A stretch of DNA of 64,000 bases from Gerris lacustris (taxonomy: Eukaryota; Arthropoda; Insecta; Hemiptera; Gerridae). The notes beneath the pieces were generated by a model. It made no database searches and had not been told where the DNA came from. It worked only from the letters and a program-made list of their open reading frames with translations. The translations under genes and the position numbers were made by a program. Location: contig OX578278.1 of the NCBI GenBank assembly GCA_951217055.1, forward strand, positions 32,501,105 to 32,565,104, read 5' to 3'. Positions 1 to 10,918 of this stretch are shown here, piece by piece (within the stretch, counting starts at the first letter, position 1; each line of letters opens with the position of its first letter).

Positions 1-547
1 ATATTTTATAAAGAGTCAGTCAATACACTGTTTTAATACTAAGACAAAAATGTAAATTTCCTCTAGGCCAAATAATAGTGGTCAATCTAGTCTAAATTCT
101 GTCAGAATTAGTGTTATTTTAAACCCATCAACTATCTTATTAATGGCCCTTCTCGGCCTTCTCCCTGCTGTGCTTTTCCATGTTTGAGACCTTAAAACAC
201 CTAAGATATTTCTGTCGTAACCAGAATCCCACATCCAGCAAAGTACCTTAATAATCTTACTGGGAGTCATTTTGATATATTTAATAGACACATGTTAATA
301 AATACAGGGTGGTTTATTTCGATTGACCTGTGTTTACTTAAACTAATATAAATAAGAATGATATCTCTAAGAATAAAAACTATTATTATTATTTTAAAAT
401 TTGATAAGATTTTAAAGCTAATAAAATTAGAGATGAGTGGAAAATAAAAACCGACCTTGTGAAAGCTTGTTAGAATTTACTAACTTACTGATGTAGCTCT
501 ATAGCTCAGAGAGCTAATATGAAGGATATCTTATGAGTGAATTTAGT

Positions 548-740
548 TTATACAACCTCATTATAACGGTCTATTTGGGGCTAAAGGTTGTCCGTGTAAT
601 GAAAGTCTGGTGTATGAAAAATAATTATTTCAAATAATAATGCTAAAGGGTGTACATCAATGAAAGTACATTAGGTAGCTATACAAAGTGTTTATTATAC
701 ATAAAATAAAAAAATAGCCTTAAACATAGGTTTATTTAAA
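548..740 (+). repeat. Dispersed repeat family A, copy 1
   Basis: This reads ACCTCATTATAAC ... AATAATTATTTCAAAT ... CCTTAAACATAGGTTTA. The same string occurs in reverse complement at about 6640-6840, and a fragment lies at about 7545-7600. Class unknown; both main copies sit in calpain introns. Confidence 0.7.
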
Positions 741-753
741 AAAGATGTGTGCA

Positions 754-992
754 CAGTGGCGTAACTATGGGCCCGCGCTGCGGGGGGGCCCCCTAGTCAC
801 AGGGGGCCCCCAAATCCACAAATAACTGGAATTACTACCCTTGTACCAACGTCGAGGAGGGTCCCCAATCCTGCCAATCCTGAACGCGAGAGGTTTTTTT
901 TTTTTTTTTTTTTCTCATCAATTTTTTCTTTGGTGTGGGGCCCCCAAAAAGTTCTCGCGGGGGGGGCCCCCAATGGTCTAGCTACGCCACTG
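754..992. mobile_element. hAT-type MITE, GC-rich family (copy 1)
   Basis: The 239-bp element has terminal inverted repeats CAGTGGCGTAAC... / ...GCTACGCCACTG. It is flanked by a perfect 8-bp target duplication TGTGTGCA (746-753 and 993-1000). The interior has GGGGGCCCCC blocks and a T-run. The 8-bp duplication and CA..TG ends indicate hAT. A second copy lies at 51871-52056. No coding capacity. Confidence 0.9.
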
Positions 993-1390
993 TGTGTGCA
1001 CACTTCAATAATCTTTAGAACAAGAAGATCCTGGTTCATGTTGATTGCTTACATTCAATGGTTTGAAGAAATAATTAATTTTCTACTGGGTTTGTTTGCT
1101 TCTTATTTCTTCAGTTAATAACTGACGGAGTGTTCATAATATTGCCGTAAGATTCATAATATAGCAAGATTGAAATAAGCAACCTTTATTCTTATGTGGA
1201 TTTTATATAAATATATATATTTTTTTTTTTTACCTGTTCATTATAAGCGATTTCCGTTATCACCATTATATTGAGTTTCTACTGCATAAAAATAATAAAT
1301 AAAAATACTCTGTATAGAGGATATTTAATTAGATGATCATATTGGCTAATTGTTTTTATTTTATTTTTACTTTGTACTTTCTTTTTTTAG

Positions 1391-1543
1391 CAGCAATGGT
1401 AATGGAGAGAAAGAGAATGGTCAGTATGCTTATAGTACAAGTGCTCTAACAAGGCTTAAGTCTAGACTATCAGAATGGCAGAAAGTAAGAGATTCAGAAA
1501 GACAAAGGCTCGGTCTACTTACAAGAGGAGACAATGAATTCTG
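1391..1543 (+). CDS. Calpain-5-like exon (end of protease core)
   Basis: The acceptor is TTTTTTTAG before 1391 and the donor is GTATCT at 1544. The exon starts with the third base of a codon and ends with TG of a split Trp. It encodes a low-complexity linker, then SEWQKVRDSERQRLG and RGDNEFW, the calpain motif just before the last strands of the protease domain. In-frame sequence past 1543 is intron read-through. Confidence 0.85.
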
Positions 1544-4500
1544 GTATCTATCACTCTGTATTTCTCTATTTATTCCGTGTAAAGTATCAGACGTATTGTT
1601 ATCTGCTTGTCGAGACTCAAACTTACATTGTAGGACTGTTTTACAATAATAATTTTATTGCAACATTGTTAATGAATGTTTTACATCAATATGAAGAATA
1701 ATAATAAAGTTTTGTACTTTACAGAACACATAGTAGAATGCCTAAACCAGTAGCTAAACAAAATTTGTATTTTCTTTTGCAACAACAACAAAAAAAATGT
1801 TATGTCAAGAAAAGAACTTACTGATTTTAAAGTTTGCTCTTGGACCAATTCTTTTAGATTTGTGGTGAAACTAAAAAGTAAAATTAAAAATATTGTTTTA
1901 TTTATTGTCATTATAACTTCAGCTCTGGTTAAAACGGTTTTTGTTTTGTACATTATAACAATATTGATATTATTTTTATGACAACAATGAATACAGTCAA
2001 TCCTTAACGTTTGCAGATTTAACTTTCATGACTTTGGCTATTCAGGAGTATTTATTTGTGACTGAATTTTAACTTTTGCACACCTACCCTACTTAATTGT
2101 GAATAGCTACATTGAAATAAAAGCTATATTATCACTTTAAGGGCAAATAAGATATTCAGGAATTTGGGTTGGTAAAGTTGATCGGGGAGTATTTGATAAA
2201 ATCAAATAAGCATTCTTAATATGAATATAGTATATAGTGAGTAATCAACCATCTTCATATGTATACTAGGAAGAAAGGAAACAATTCTTCACAAAATATT
2301 AGTTCGTTTTTTTTTAATGTAGTTAATTTACCTCATACACTTAACTCCCAATGCTCCATATTAACAACAATATTCCTTTGTAATCCATTTTATTAAAGGT
2401 ACCTCAGCAAAATGCTGATTTGCTTGTAATAATTATTATATTTAGAACTATAGTCATACCTATATTATTATAAATTTGTTTAAGCAATAAATGAATGATT
2501 GATTAACTATTTTTTTATTTACTTAGAGATGTGTCTTTTGTAATAGGACACAGTACACGTCTTTTATGTTGAGATTTAGAAGTCTTTAGGCCTCTAAGAC
2601 AAAACAAAAGGTCTCATCAATAGAAAGCTAGCTTTCAAACACTAGAGCTCAGGTAAATGAAGTTAGGAAGATGAAGAGTTAGTGAAGATGATTTAAAATT
2701 TTAAATCTGAGGAGGATCAACAATGATTCTTTCTCTTTTGCACTTCTTAGCAAGTACTGAAAATATGGTTTAAAAAAACGACTTTGTGCATGAAAGTTAC
2801 TTCTGTTATAGAGTATTTCTTTGTTAGAAATATAAGTGATTCTGTTGCTCATTTTAATTATTTATGCCATTTATGTGAAGGATGCCTCTGGAAGATGTGG
2901 TTGGTGAATACAGTGAAGCAGTTATTGTCAGGTTGGTTAGTGAAAATCCATTTGCAGTAGGCAGACGATGGAGAGGTACATCATCTCATGGTCACTGGAG
3001 AACAGGAACAGCTGCATCTTCAGCTGGTGGAGGATCTCCTGACTCAGCTTCCTTCCTACAAAATCCTCAGGTTGCAATATAGACAGCTGTCAGTTCTTTT
3101 TACTGTAATTGCATATAATTGCACTTAGGAGAATTATTGTGTGACAGTTTGAAAAATTTCAAAAAATGAAACTTTATTTTCGAAAGAATTGGTTCTATAT
3201 TTTTGAGAATACAGGATAGTTAAGAGGCAATGATGTACCTTTTGCTATCAGGTGTCCACAGTGTGTACCAATCCACCTGCAGAACAAGGTAAAGGTAGGA
3301 CAAAAAGGCACATGAAGGTACAGTATTGCCTGTAAATCGAATTAACTGAATGGGTTGCAGGAATGGTTATGGAACCGAAAAAGAGGGGAGACGTAAGAAT
3401 CACCATGCATTTTTCTGAATTTAACAAATGGATAGTTAGAGAAGAACAGAAACAAGCATTGGTAGAAGATCTCCTAGGTACATTAGTAGGGGCAATACTC
3501 TTTTCAAAGTTTTGGATATTATTACATGTATAAATATTGTTGGATATCTTGCTGAGATGTTATTAAATTAGCTTTATAAGAATGTATCAGGTATACTTAT
3601 TCTACACTGGTGAAGATAACTAACTCTCATTTAGGCCAATAGAAAAGTTAGATTAATTTATCTTTGTATTATCATCTATGGTTTTAGAAATCAACACTAA
3701 CAAAATGTAGGGGTTCCCTAGACCACTTGCATGAGAAACAAAAGGGTTAAGTGAAACAAAAATTAGGGACCTTAAGAAATTACCACGTAACCTATCAATT
3801 TCAAAATGTAAAATTCTTATCTAGTTTAGATTTAAATTTTATTATGATCAATAATATAAAATATTACTATGTTTCAGTATACGATGGATGTGCATTCAGA
3901 TAGTGAAGTTATTATCCAGTTGATGCAGTACCACACTATTCTTACAACACAGACTCCATCAGAGAGGATGCACTTCCTTATAGGATTCCATGTTATCAAG
4001 GTAAGTCAATATATTTATGTTGTATATAAGATCAGAATTTTAAATCTAACATAGCATTTGACTAAACCACCAAACCTTGTATCTTCATTTTTATTTTTTT
4101 TAATTCCAAATCCTTGAATTGTTGTCCTTGACTTGATCCTTGTATTGTGATCAAATTTGCTCTGTGAGTTCAATTGAAGCACTTACCGTAATTTTACAAA
4201 AATGACACAAATGACAGATAAACAATTAGGAATATGTAGATATGGACAATCTTGCATATTAATATGGATGGTAAACTATCTTTAGTGAGTCCCCAAGAAA
4301 GAAGCAGTGTGAACTATTTGTTGTTGTTAGCTTGTTTATTTTTAGAAAACAAACTAAAATATTTAATATTTGATTGTTAAAATTGTCTTTATATAATGTT
4401 ATAGGTGGAAGAGAATCGAGAATGTAGATCCCATAGGCTCTGGAGTCATCAGGAAATAGTAGTATCAACTGGACACAAGAGAAGAAGAGAAGTTACTTAT

Positions 4501-7356
4501 AGAGGCCATCTACCAGTTGGTAGATATCTTTTAGTACCGTCAACTTACAAGCCTGGAGATACGGCTATGTTTCTTCTCAGAGTTATATCTGCATCAAATC
4601 TTCAAATCAAGTAATTAGTCCTTATAATGTTAGTCCAAATGGGTTCACAATCTCTGGCAAGGAGCTTCATATAATTTACAGCATACTTTATAGGGTTCAA
4701 AGTCTCTGACAAGGAACCTTATGATCTTTCCACTCTCTGTGTGCTATCTATTTGTCTGCCACACTGGCATACATTTTTACTCTGTCATATAAAGAGTAAG
4801 TATTGTGATGACGTGAAAATTTGATTTTGAGATTTTGATGGATTTACACGTTTGAGGTTTTTCATCATCATGAAAAACCCCATAAAATGAAAACTGAAAA
4901 TGAATCCATATATTTCATGAAAAAACTTAAATTTTTGTCTTTAATTTTAATTACAGGGAACTGAAAGAAGAAATGCCGAGATCCAGTATATTTATGTGCT
5001 CTTGTTTAGCACCAAGTGTTGAATGGATCACTGTTATCACAATTAAAAATGCTGAAAGTTTAGGTGCTGGTGATAACAATCCATGGCAAGTTACAAGTAA
5101 GTAATGAACATGTTTCACAAGTTTGCCAGAGAGGGGATAAATAGAATTAGGGAGAGGGTTCAAATAAACACGAAGCGGCAGCCCTACACAGTCCTGGCAA
5201 ATTTCACCGAGCTGTCAGAGTTACAAGGAACTTAAAACACAAGATTTTATCTTTTAACATGGGGAGACCTTTCTTTAGGGTAGTGACACACTTCGCCACC
5301 TGGGTAGCGCCACCCAGGTGGCGGCTAGACTGTGGGACGGTCGACCGGGTAGTGCCACCCGGCGGGTGGTGCCACCTCGTGTGGCAGGTTGCATTCTATT
5401 CTCATTGCTGACCAGGTAGCACCACCCAGGTGGTTCTACCCGGGTTGCGAAGTGTGTCATTAGCCTTAGGGTGTCATAGAAATACAGTAAAACCCCTGGC
5501 CAGGGCCTGTTCAGATTTCTGAAGTGTTAGTTTTTTATTGTTAATTAAAATATAGAACATTCCTGCCATATTTTGTTAGGTATATTCTATGTTCCGACAC
5601 GAGGAATTATATGCCCGGAATTTAAGAAAAAAAAAATAGATATAAAGAATAACGATTAATAAGTTATAACATTGATGAATCTTTTTTTCGGTTCCATAGA
5701 AATGTGGAGGGAGGGGTGTTCTAGAGGTAGCATATTGCTAGAAATACATTACATACCACTCAGAATGGGAGAGGTGTCAAAGAAACATGTAGCGGCAGCC
5801 CTACACAGTCCTGGTAAATTTTACCAAGCTGTCAGAGTTACGAGGACCTTAAAACATAAAAGATTTTATCTTTTGTATGTGTATAATGTCTTAACTAAAA
5901 CAACAGTTCACTGGAATACGAAATCCCTTATTACGAGCATATGCAGAAAATGTATTAACATGTTTCAGAAATACAATCTCATTAGCCGTACATTCATTTA
6001 TCTTCCCCTACCTTTTTTTCCCCCAAAAGTTATTTGAATTTCTGGGGATACTGTCTATTGAAATTTAATAAATATGTATTGAAAATCAAGCACCCTTAAG
6101 AGATCTGTGTTCACTTATTAATGAATAATAATATGATTAAAGAAAATGGGAAAAATATGCTTCACTGCTGGGCATCGAACGACAGATCTTTCTGTTTTAC
6201 CTTAAGTTCTCTTATCCCATAGTAATGATTTCATCAATAATCATTCCTTTTTCTTCAACAAAATAAATGCTAAAATATTTATTGTTTCAGGTCCACATCC
6301 ATATTGTGAAATAGACTGTGAAGGTACTAAAGTAAAGACTGATATTGCAAAAATTGATGCCCAACCGATATGGAATAAATCTTATGTATTTTACAGAAAA
6401 CATACCAACAAACCTCTTCAAATTAGAGTAAGTTATTATTTCTAAGTTAAATGGTAAATAATAAATTGTCAAATCAAAGCATTCCTTATTTTTAACACTT
6501 GTACTATTTGGCACCTCCATCAGTTAATAAATAATTAGCAAACAAACCCAGGAGAAAATGATTTATTTTTTCAAACCGATGAATGAAAGAAATCAACATA
6601 AACCAGGGCCATCTTGTTCTAAAGATTAATGTAGTGTTATACGTACTCATCTTTTCAATTAAACCTATGTTTAAGGCTGTTTTTTATTTGTTATATAACT
6701 TTGATTTACCTAACTACTGTACTTTCATTTATATACAGCCTTTTGCATTATGATTTGAAATAATTATTTGTAATGAACCGGGCTTTCATTAAAATATTAG
6801 CCCTTAATAGTATGTTATAATGAGGTTCTACTGAATTTTAAAAAAAAATTGACTTAATTGCAAAAATAGTATCCGACATACTTGGAGTGCAAGAAGGAAC
6901 AATTTAAAAAAAAAACGATTAAAATCGGAGGGGAAAACAATTAAGAGGGTTGGAATGATTTACCAATAATGAAATAAACAAAATGGTTGCTGGTTGTTTA
7001 TGTAAGTAAAAAGTATATTTTATGGCTCTTTTAATATTCTTGTAAATCTTGATAAGATGAGAGAAATATTATTTGATGCTGTCAGATCCCTCTCCTTCCC
7101 CCCCCCCCCCCCCATGGTTCTTTGCAAAGATTTTCTTTAATTTTGTTGACAGGTTTACAGTCATAATAAATTTCTACGAGATACTCTGGTAGGTGAATGT
7201 TCGGTACCAGGAGGTGTTACTCATGGAAGAAGTGACTTATCCCTTACTCTCAGACCAAAACAACCAAATAGTAATGCTACGCCACCAAATACACCACCTA
7301 CGGCAGGAGTACTTCATGTTACTTTACTTACAGAAGATAATCTTCAAGCCATTTAA
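1391..7356 (+). CDS. Calpain-5-like cysteine protease (CAPN5/TRA-3 type), 3' seven exons
   Basis: Exons at 1391-1543, 2881-3070, 3878-4000, 4405-4610, 4957-5096, 6291-6427 and 7153-7356 join in continuous phase with GT/AG introns, giving 383 residues and a TAA stop. The joined protein shows the end of the calpain protease core (EWQ...SER..LG and DNEFW followed by MPLEDV), an NPQY entry into domain III, a KVEENR strand, a GRYLLVPSTYKPG turn and a C-terminal C2 domain (SPHPYCEIDCEGTKVKT, WNKSYVFYRK, LVGECSVPGG). Protease core, domain III and C2 without a penta-EF-hand domain is the CAPN5/CAPN6/TRA-3 architecture, and the end of the protein matches that family's length. Calpains are calcium-dependent intracellular cysteine proteases. 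The catalytic Cys and His exons lie left of the window, so activity cannot be judged. One oddity is that the AGGC..N motif before NPQ reads AGGG. The introns carry several mobile elements. Confidence 0.9.
1544..2880. other. Calpain intron
   Basis: AT-rich. No exon, RNA gene or element with recognisable ends is seen. Confidence 0.5.
2881..3070 (+). CDS. Calpain-5-like exon (protease core to domain III junction)
   Basis: The first G completes the Trp codon split with the previous exon, giving FW-MPLEDVVGEY. The exon ends exactly at CAG before GTTGCA. It encodes the RRW...HGHWRTG segment and ends SFLQNPQ, the conserved entry to domain III. The usual GGC of the AGGC..N motif is GGG here. Confidence 0.85.
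3071..3877. other. Calpain intron
   Basis: No recognisable feature beyond the splice sites (donor GTTGCA, acceptor TTTCAG). Confidence 0.5.
3878..4000 (+). CDS. Calpain-5-like exon (domain III)
   Basis: The exon is 123 nt, phase 0 at both ends, with acceptor TTTCAG and donor GTAAGT. It encodes YTMDVHSDSEVIIQLMQ through GFHVIK, the first strands of domain III, where calpains normally have F.V ... I.L.Q.... Confidence 0.87.
4405..4610 (+). CDS. Calpain-5-like exon (domain III)
   Basis: The acceptor is TTATAG and the donor is GTAATT. It begins VEENRECRSH and contains VGRYLLVPSTYKPGD and FLLRVIS, which are domain III signature strands. It ends with AA of a Lys codon completed by the next exon. 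Confidence 0.88.
4957..5096 (+). CDS. Calpain-5-like exon (domain III to C2 linker)
   Basis: The acceptor is ATTACAG and the donor is GTAAGT. It encodes ELKEEMPRSSIFMC, a linker, and the first C2-type strand WITVITIKNAESLGAGD. It ends with one base of a Ser codon. Confidence 0.85.
5278..5465. mobile_element. Harbinger-like MITE in calpain intron
   Basis: The 188-bp palindromic element has ends GGGTAGTGACACACTTCGC / GCGAAGTGTGTCATTAGCC and is flanked by TTA on both sides (5275-5277 and 5466-5468). A 3-bp TWA duplication plus GG..CC ends fits PIF/Harbinger. The arms are rich in CCACCCGG-type motifs and would form a strong hairpin. Confidence 0.75.
5485..6060 (+). mobile_element. Degenerate pogo/Tigger-like element related to 38440-39184
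   Basis: It starts TACAGTAAAACCCC and shares long internal stretches with the better-preserved element at 38440-39184, for example CGACACGAGGAAT and GGTTCCATAGAAATGT. A block at about 5765-5880 (GCGGCAGCCCTACACAGTCC) is duplicated at about 5150-5265 across the Harbinger MITE. No intact transposase. Confidence 0.5.
6291..6427 (+). CDS. Calpain-5-like exon (C2 domain core)
   Basis: The acceptor is TGTTTCAG and the donor is GTAAGT. It encodes SPHPYCEIDCEGTKVKT, then QPIWNKSYVFYRK and PLQIR. This is the C2 beta-sandwich pattern with its conserved P.WN..F-like turn. Confidence 0.88.
6428..7152. repeat. Calpain intron with dispersed repeat family A, inverted copy
   Basis: The segment at about 6640-6840 is the reverse complement of the repeat at 548-740. 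A C-run lies at about 7100-7114. No exon seen. Confidence 0.65.
7153..7356 (+). CDS. Calpain-5-like terminal exon (end of C2 domain, stop)
   Basis: The acceptor is TTGACAG. It encodes VYSHNKFLRDTLVGECSVPG (the last C2 strands), a Pro/Asn/Thr-rich stretch, then GVLHVTLLTEDNLQAI and TAA at 7354-7356. Confidence 0.9.
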   Translation, partial: VYSHNKFLRDTLVGECSVPGGVTHGRSDLSLTLRPKQPNSNATPPNTPPTAGVLHVTLLTEDNLQAI

Positions 7357-7491
7357 CATGTATGTGTAATACTTATTGTTTAAGGATTAAAAATTGTGAT
7401 TGAATATTAATAATTAATATTAACAATTTGGTACAAGAAGTAACCCTGAAGAATGAAATTAGGTGTCAATTAACACCCCCAAAAAAATAAA
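7357..7491 (+). other. Calpain gene 3' UTR with candidate poly(A) signal
   Basis: Non-coding AT-rich DNA follows the calpain stop. An AATAAA hexamer lies at 7486-7491 and more at about 7505-7520. The true cleavage site cannot be placed from sequence alone. Confidence 0.4.
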
Positions 7492-8566
7492 CATTTATTA
7501 ACAAATAAAATAAGTAAATAAAAATCGAAAAAGCCATATGGAAGTCTGTTATGAACCGGACTTTCATTAAAATACAAAATCTTTAACCCTTAATAGCTAT
7601 TTGTATACCGGAAATTTTTGCGTTTTAGAACATGAAAACGTAAATTTAGTGGCATATTTTTAGAAAAGGATGAAAAAAGAACGAAGATATTATTGAATAA
7701 CAGAGGACAAAATCAAGAATGCATATCAAAAATTGATGCAGAATTACAAAGAGTTCCCAGCAAAAATTTGTTAATTACCAAATTGAAAGAGCATACAATT
7801 TCCTTCAAAATACACTTGTCAACTTTTTTTTAACACGAAGCATTACATGTACTAAAGTACTTTTAAGCGTAGAAAATATAGAGAGTTTATTTAAGGGGAA
7901 AAAATATTTCATTTATAATTGTGTATGAGTAACATCAACTGCCTCCCCCACCACTCCAAGCTGCGCCTGGAGACAATCAACGTCTCCAGCACTTGTATGT
8001 GGCCATAACTTTCCCTTCACCAGGTATCTAGGAAAACCTGGGTTCCTACACCAACATGATACAAACTTTTAATTTTATAGATAAGCAGTAGAGTCACTTG
8101 ATTAAGAATAAAAGATGTTTCTTCACTTATAAGTAACTTCATTTTACAAAGCCAAGCCTGTTTTACAACTAAGATAACTTAACTTCCCACACCACACTCT
8201 ATTTAACAATCAGTATCAAATTAAGCTTCTTACACGAAACAGTCAGATTTAGACCCTGTTACTTCAGGGGAACTCATAGTGACTATTGCCAGCATCCATA
8301 ATCACTTACTCATTTGAGTCCTCTTCTACCATTTGGTGTAGAGGGTGACCAAAAGTATTGTATCCTATATTTTTTTACCTCATCTGTTGTAGGCTAGAGT
8401 ACGAGCATGTTGTAAAGACATTCCTCTCTTGACCAGGGTGGATGTCATGCAGTCCATCCAAGTTATCCTTCTTGGATCTCCAAAAATGATAATCCTCCTA
8501 GTTGGATTTTCTTCCCTCGCATAATTATTTTCAATTTCCCAGGCTGGTGATTTTTTTTCTTCTTAA
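7492..8566. other. Calpain 3' flank
   Basis: AT-rich. It contains a fragment of repeat family A (about 7545-7600) and the non-LTR remnant at about 8330-8520. Nothing else recognised. Confidence 0.5.
8330..8520 (-). pseudogene. Non-LTR retrotransposon C-terminal remnant
   Basis: The reverse strand gives DPRRITWMDCMTS, TLVKRGMSLQHARTLAYNR in one frame, with stops on either side. This resembles the post-RT tail (G.P...W.DC...D...RG....A....DR) of insect non-LTR elements. It is short and not functional. Confidence 0.55.
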
Positions 8567-9282
8567 CCCTAGAATACTTATCTTTAAAAAACACCCTTTA
8601 TTACTTATCATACGTCAATTTGGCGTACAACTAGAAAATAATTAGTAAAAATCTATTTTGAAGCCACCAAATAAAAATATTCATGAGTCTGCATCAGTGC
8701 AACATCATTAGAAATCAAACTCTACCACTTACGCGCACGAGTGCGCACACTACTGTTTATTGTTCACACAGGTTTTTGTGAGTGTGAAGCATGTAAATAG
8801 ACACTATGAAAAAGTGATATTTTTTATTAGCATTCAGTGATTTATTTTCAATCAATTTTTAACTTCTATAGTTATATAAAAACAGAAAGAACAAGAAAAA
8901 CTTTTTTTTTTTTAATTATAGACAATATATTTGACCAGTTTTTGGACAAATAATACAGACTAGGTGGTGTAGATCAGTGGTTCTTAACCGGGGGGCCGCG
9001 GCCCCCCAGGGGGCCTCGAAAGGTATTTAGGTACTATATATATTATATTTGGAGATTTTAAGGGGGCCGTGGTTACCAAAAGGTTAAGAACCACTGGTGT
9101 AGATAATATAGTTATTATCTATACCACCAAAAACTAAAAAGACAATACTATTAGTAACATTTGCCTGGAGCAGACTAACTGAGGAAAGATTAACTTGAAT
9201 ATGGGTGCGAAAAAACTAGTGGTGGAGTCAATACCACATTTTTTCAAAAACATACAAAATGACGTATATAAGCATTCTAGGG
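8567..9282. mobile_element. piggyBac-like non-autonomous element
   Basis: The 716-bp element is bounded by TTAA at 8563-8566 and 9283-9286. Its ends are CCCTAGAATACTTAT / ATAAGCATTCTAGGG, with further inverted similarity just inside (ACGTCA motifs). TTAA duplication plus CCC..GGG ends fits piggyBac. No transposase. A hAT MITE is inserted at 8975-9096. Confidence 0.85.
8975..9096. mobile_element. hAT MITE nested in piggyBac-like element
   Basis: The 122-bp element has ends CAGTGGTTCTTAACC / GGTTAAGAACCACTG and a perfect 8-bp duplication GTGTAGAT at 8967-8974 and 9097-9104. It therefore inserted after the piggyBac-like element. Confidence 0.92.
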
Positions 9283-10845
9283 TTAATAATAAATACAGTG
9301 GAGCAATCTACCACCCCAGCATTTTTATATGACTTTTCCCTAACCCTGACAAAGACCTTGTTTGTGGGTTCCCTAACAAATTCTTAGAACTTTGTCATAA
9401 TTTACAGTTGGAAGCCAATTTTGTACAATAAAGTTACTTTTGATGGAAAGATCTCTTTCTTGACTTCAAATCAATCACACTTCTGCTCATACCCACTCAA
9501 TTATATCTCCCTTTTATTATGCAGTCTAACTGTACTTACGACATTATTTATTACTACATTAATTAAGATCTTGTAAATAAATAAATAATGTCAATATTTA
9601 TCATTTATATTAATAAGTAAAAAAATATAATTAATGTTCTGATAAAGTGCCTTATCTGCAAACTAGGAATAAGAATTAAAATAATAAATTAATATGTGTA
9701 CATAGTTATATTATATTTATAAAAAAAGTTACTATTTTTTTTCTTATAAATGTACTAATTTGAAAAAATGTATTGTAAGCTATTTTTCCTAAAAAGCATA
9801 TTTTATATTCATATATTGTTAAAGATGAAAAAATAAAAATATTTATTCGTGTATTTATAATGTGTACTAAATGCATTTTCTTTCTTTTATATCCTGATTA
9901 ATCAAACAAGCATCAAAAAAGTTTTTATGAATATATATTTCCTCCTAGTTGTTGTATTGTGCAAATTAAGAATTTGAGACTTGATCTTCAAAATTGGAAA
10001 TTTTTATTAATCCACTTACAAACTATATGAGTTTAAAAGGCAAGGATATATAGAAAGTGTGTAAGAATAAGTCTAGTGGGATTCAAAAACCCTTTGACCC
10101 AGTGAAATAAAGAAATAGTAAGAGAAAAAAATCACTATTAAGGTTCAAGAAGAACAATGTGTAACAATTGTCCCTCACTGGGCACAGTGTAAAACTTGTG
10201 CAGGAATAAAAAATCAGTTTAACACATTTTTTCTATACTTCTCAGGTGGAGTTACGGCGTAATTAATCCCATTTTACAGGACAGCCCAAAAAACTGACAG
10301 TGAATAATTTGAATTAACGTACATTACAAACAATAATTATTTTGTTTGTTCTGTACAAAATGCAAACTATCATTGCGACATTGTTCCATTTGAAGTATCA
10401 GGTTTTCCTGCCACTTGTGACGTTTTTGCCTTAATTTCACAAAGTTTTGCTGCTTTTTTTGTTCTACTAGAAGTACAATAAATTCTGAGGTAAATATAAA
10501 GAAAAAAATAAATTAAATAAAGAAAAACTCAAATTTATTATTTTTTTTTTTTATTTTATTTTTTAATAGCCTTTTTTGTAAAAACAGAAAGAAAAAAAAT
10601 CAAGTAAAGGAGAAAGATTATAAATAAATAAATAATAAAATGGCACGTAAGACCTAAAGGTGGAATGGAAATTAACACCGAGAAATCCAGCACATCTCAC
10701 AATAATTATAGAACTTTTTTTTTAAATCAAAAAATAAATAAATAAAATAACATAAAATTGGTTAAAAAAAACACACATTTCTTTTTCTTCCTTTAAAACA
10801 GTAAGACGCACAATAAAAATTAATCATTTTTCTAAATATAAATAT

Positions 10846-10876
<31 letters not shown>

Positions 10877-10918
10877 CTCTAAGTTATCCTTAATATTATT
10901 ACAATATTGTAATAGTAA
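9112..10918 (+). repeat. Tandem duplication, copy 1 (1807 bp)
   Basis: This unit is repeated immediately downstream with a constant offset of 1807 nt at every landmark compared (for example 9124/10931 and 10911/12718). A roughly 29-nt T-run has the same length in both copies. It includes the right end of the piggyBac-like element and otherwise AT-rich non-coding DNA. Confidence 0.95.

Larger units (their letters stand above)
1..1390. other. Calpain intron, 5' edge of window
   Basis: No exon with calpain motifs is visible. The stretch holds a dispersed repeat copy (about 548-740) and a hAT MITE (754-992). The rest is AT-rich intron-like DNA. The minus-strand reading frame at 82-291 resembles nothing I recognise. 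Confidence 0.5.

Noticed and set aside
82..291. Minus-strand open frame of 69 codons
   Set aside because: No recognised domain, no splice or expression support; likely chance in intron.
797..1039. Frames on both strands of about 60-80 codons
   Set aside because: They fall within the hAT MITE and its flank; not genes.
6150..6235. Possible reverse-strand tRNA-like B-box (GTCGTTCGATGCCC)
   Set aside because: Only one weak box and no second copy seen; too little to call.
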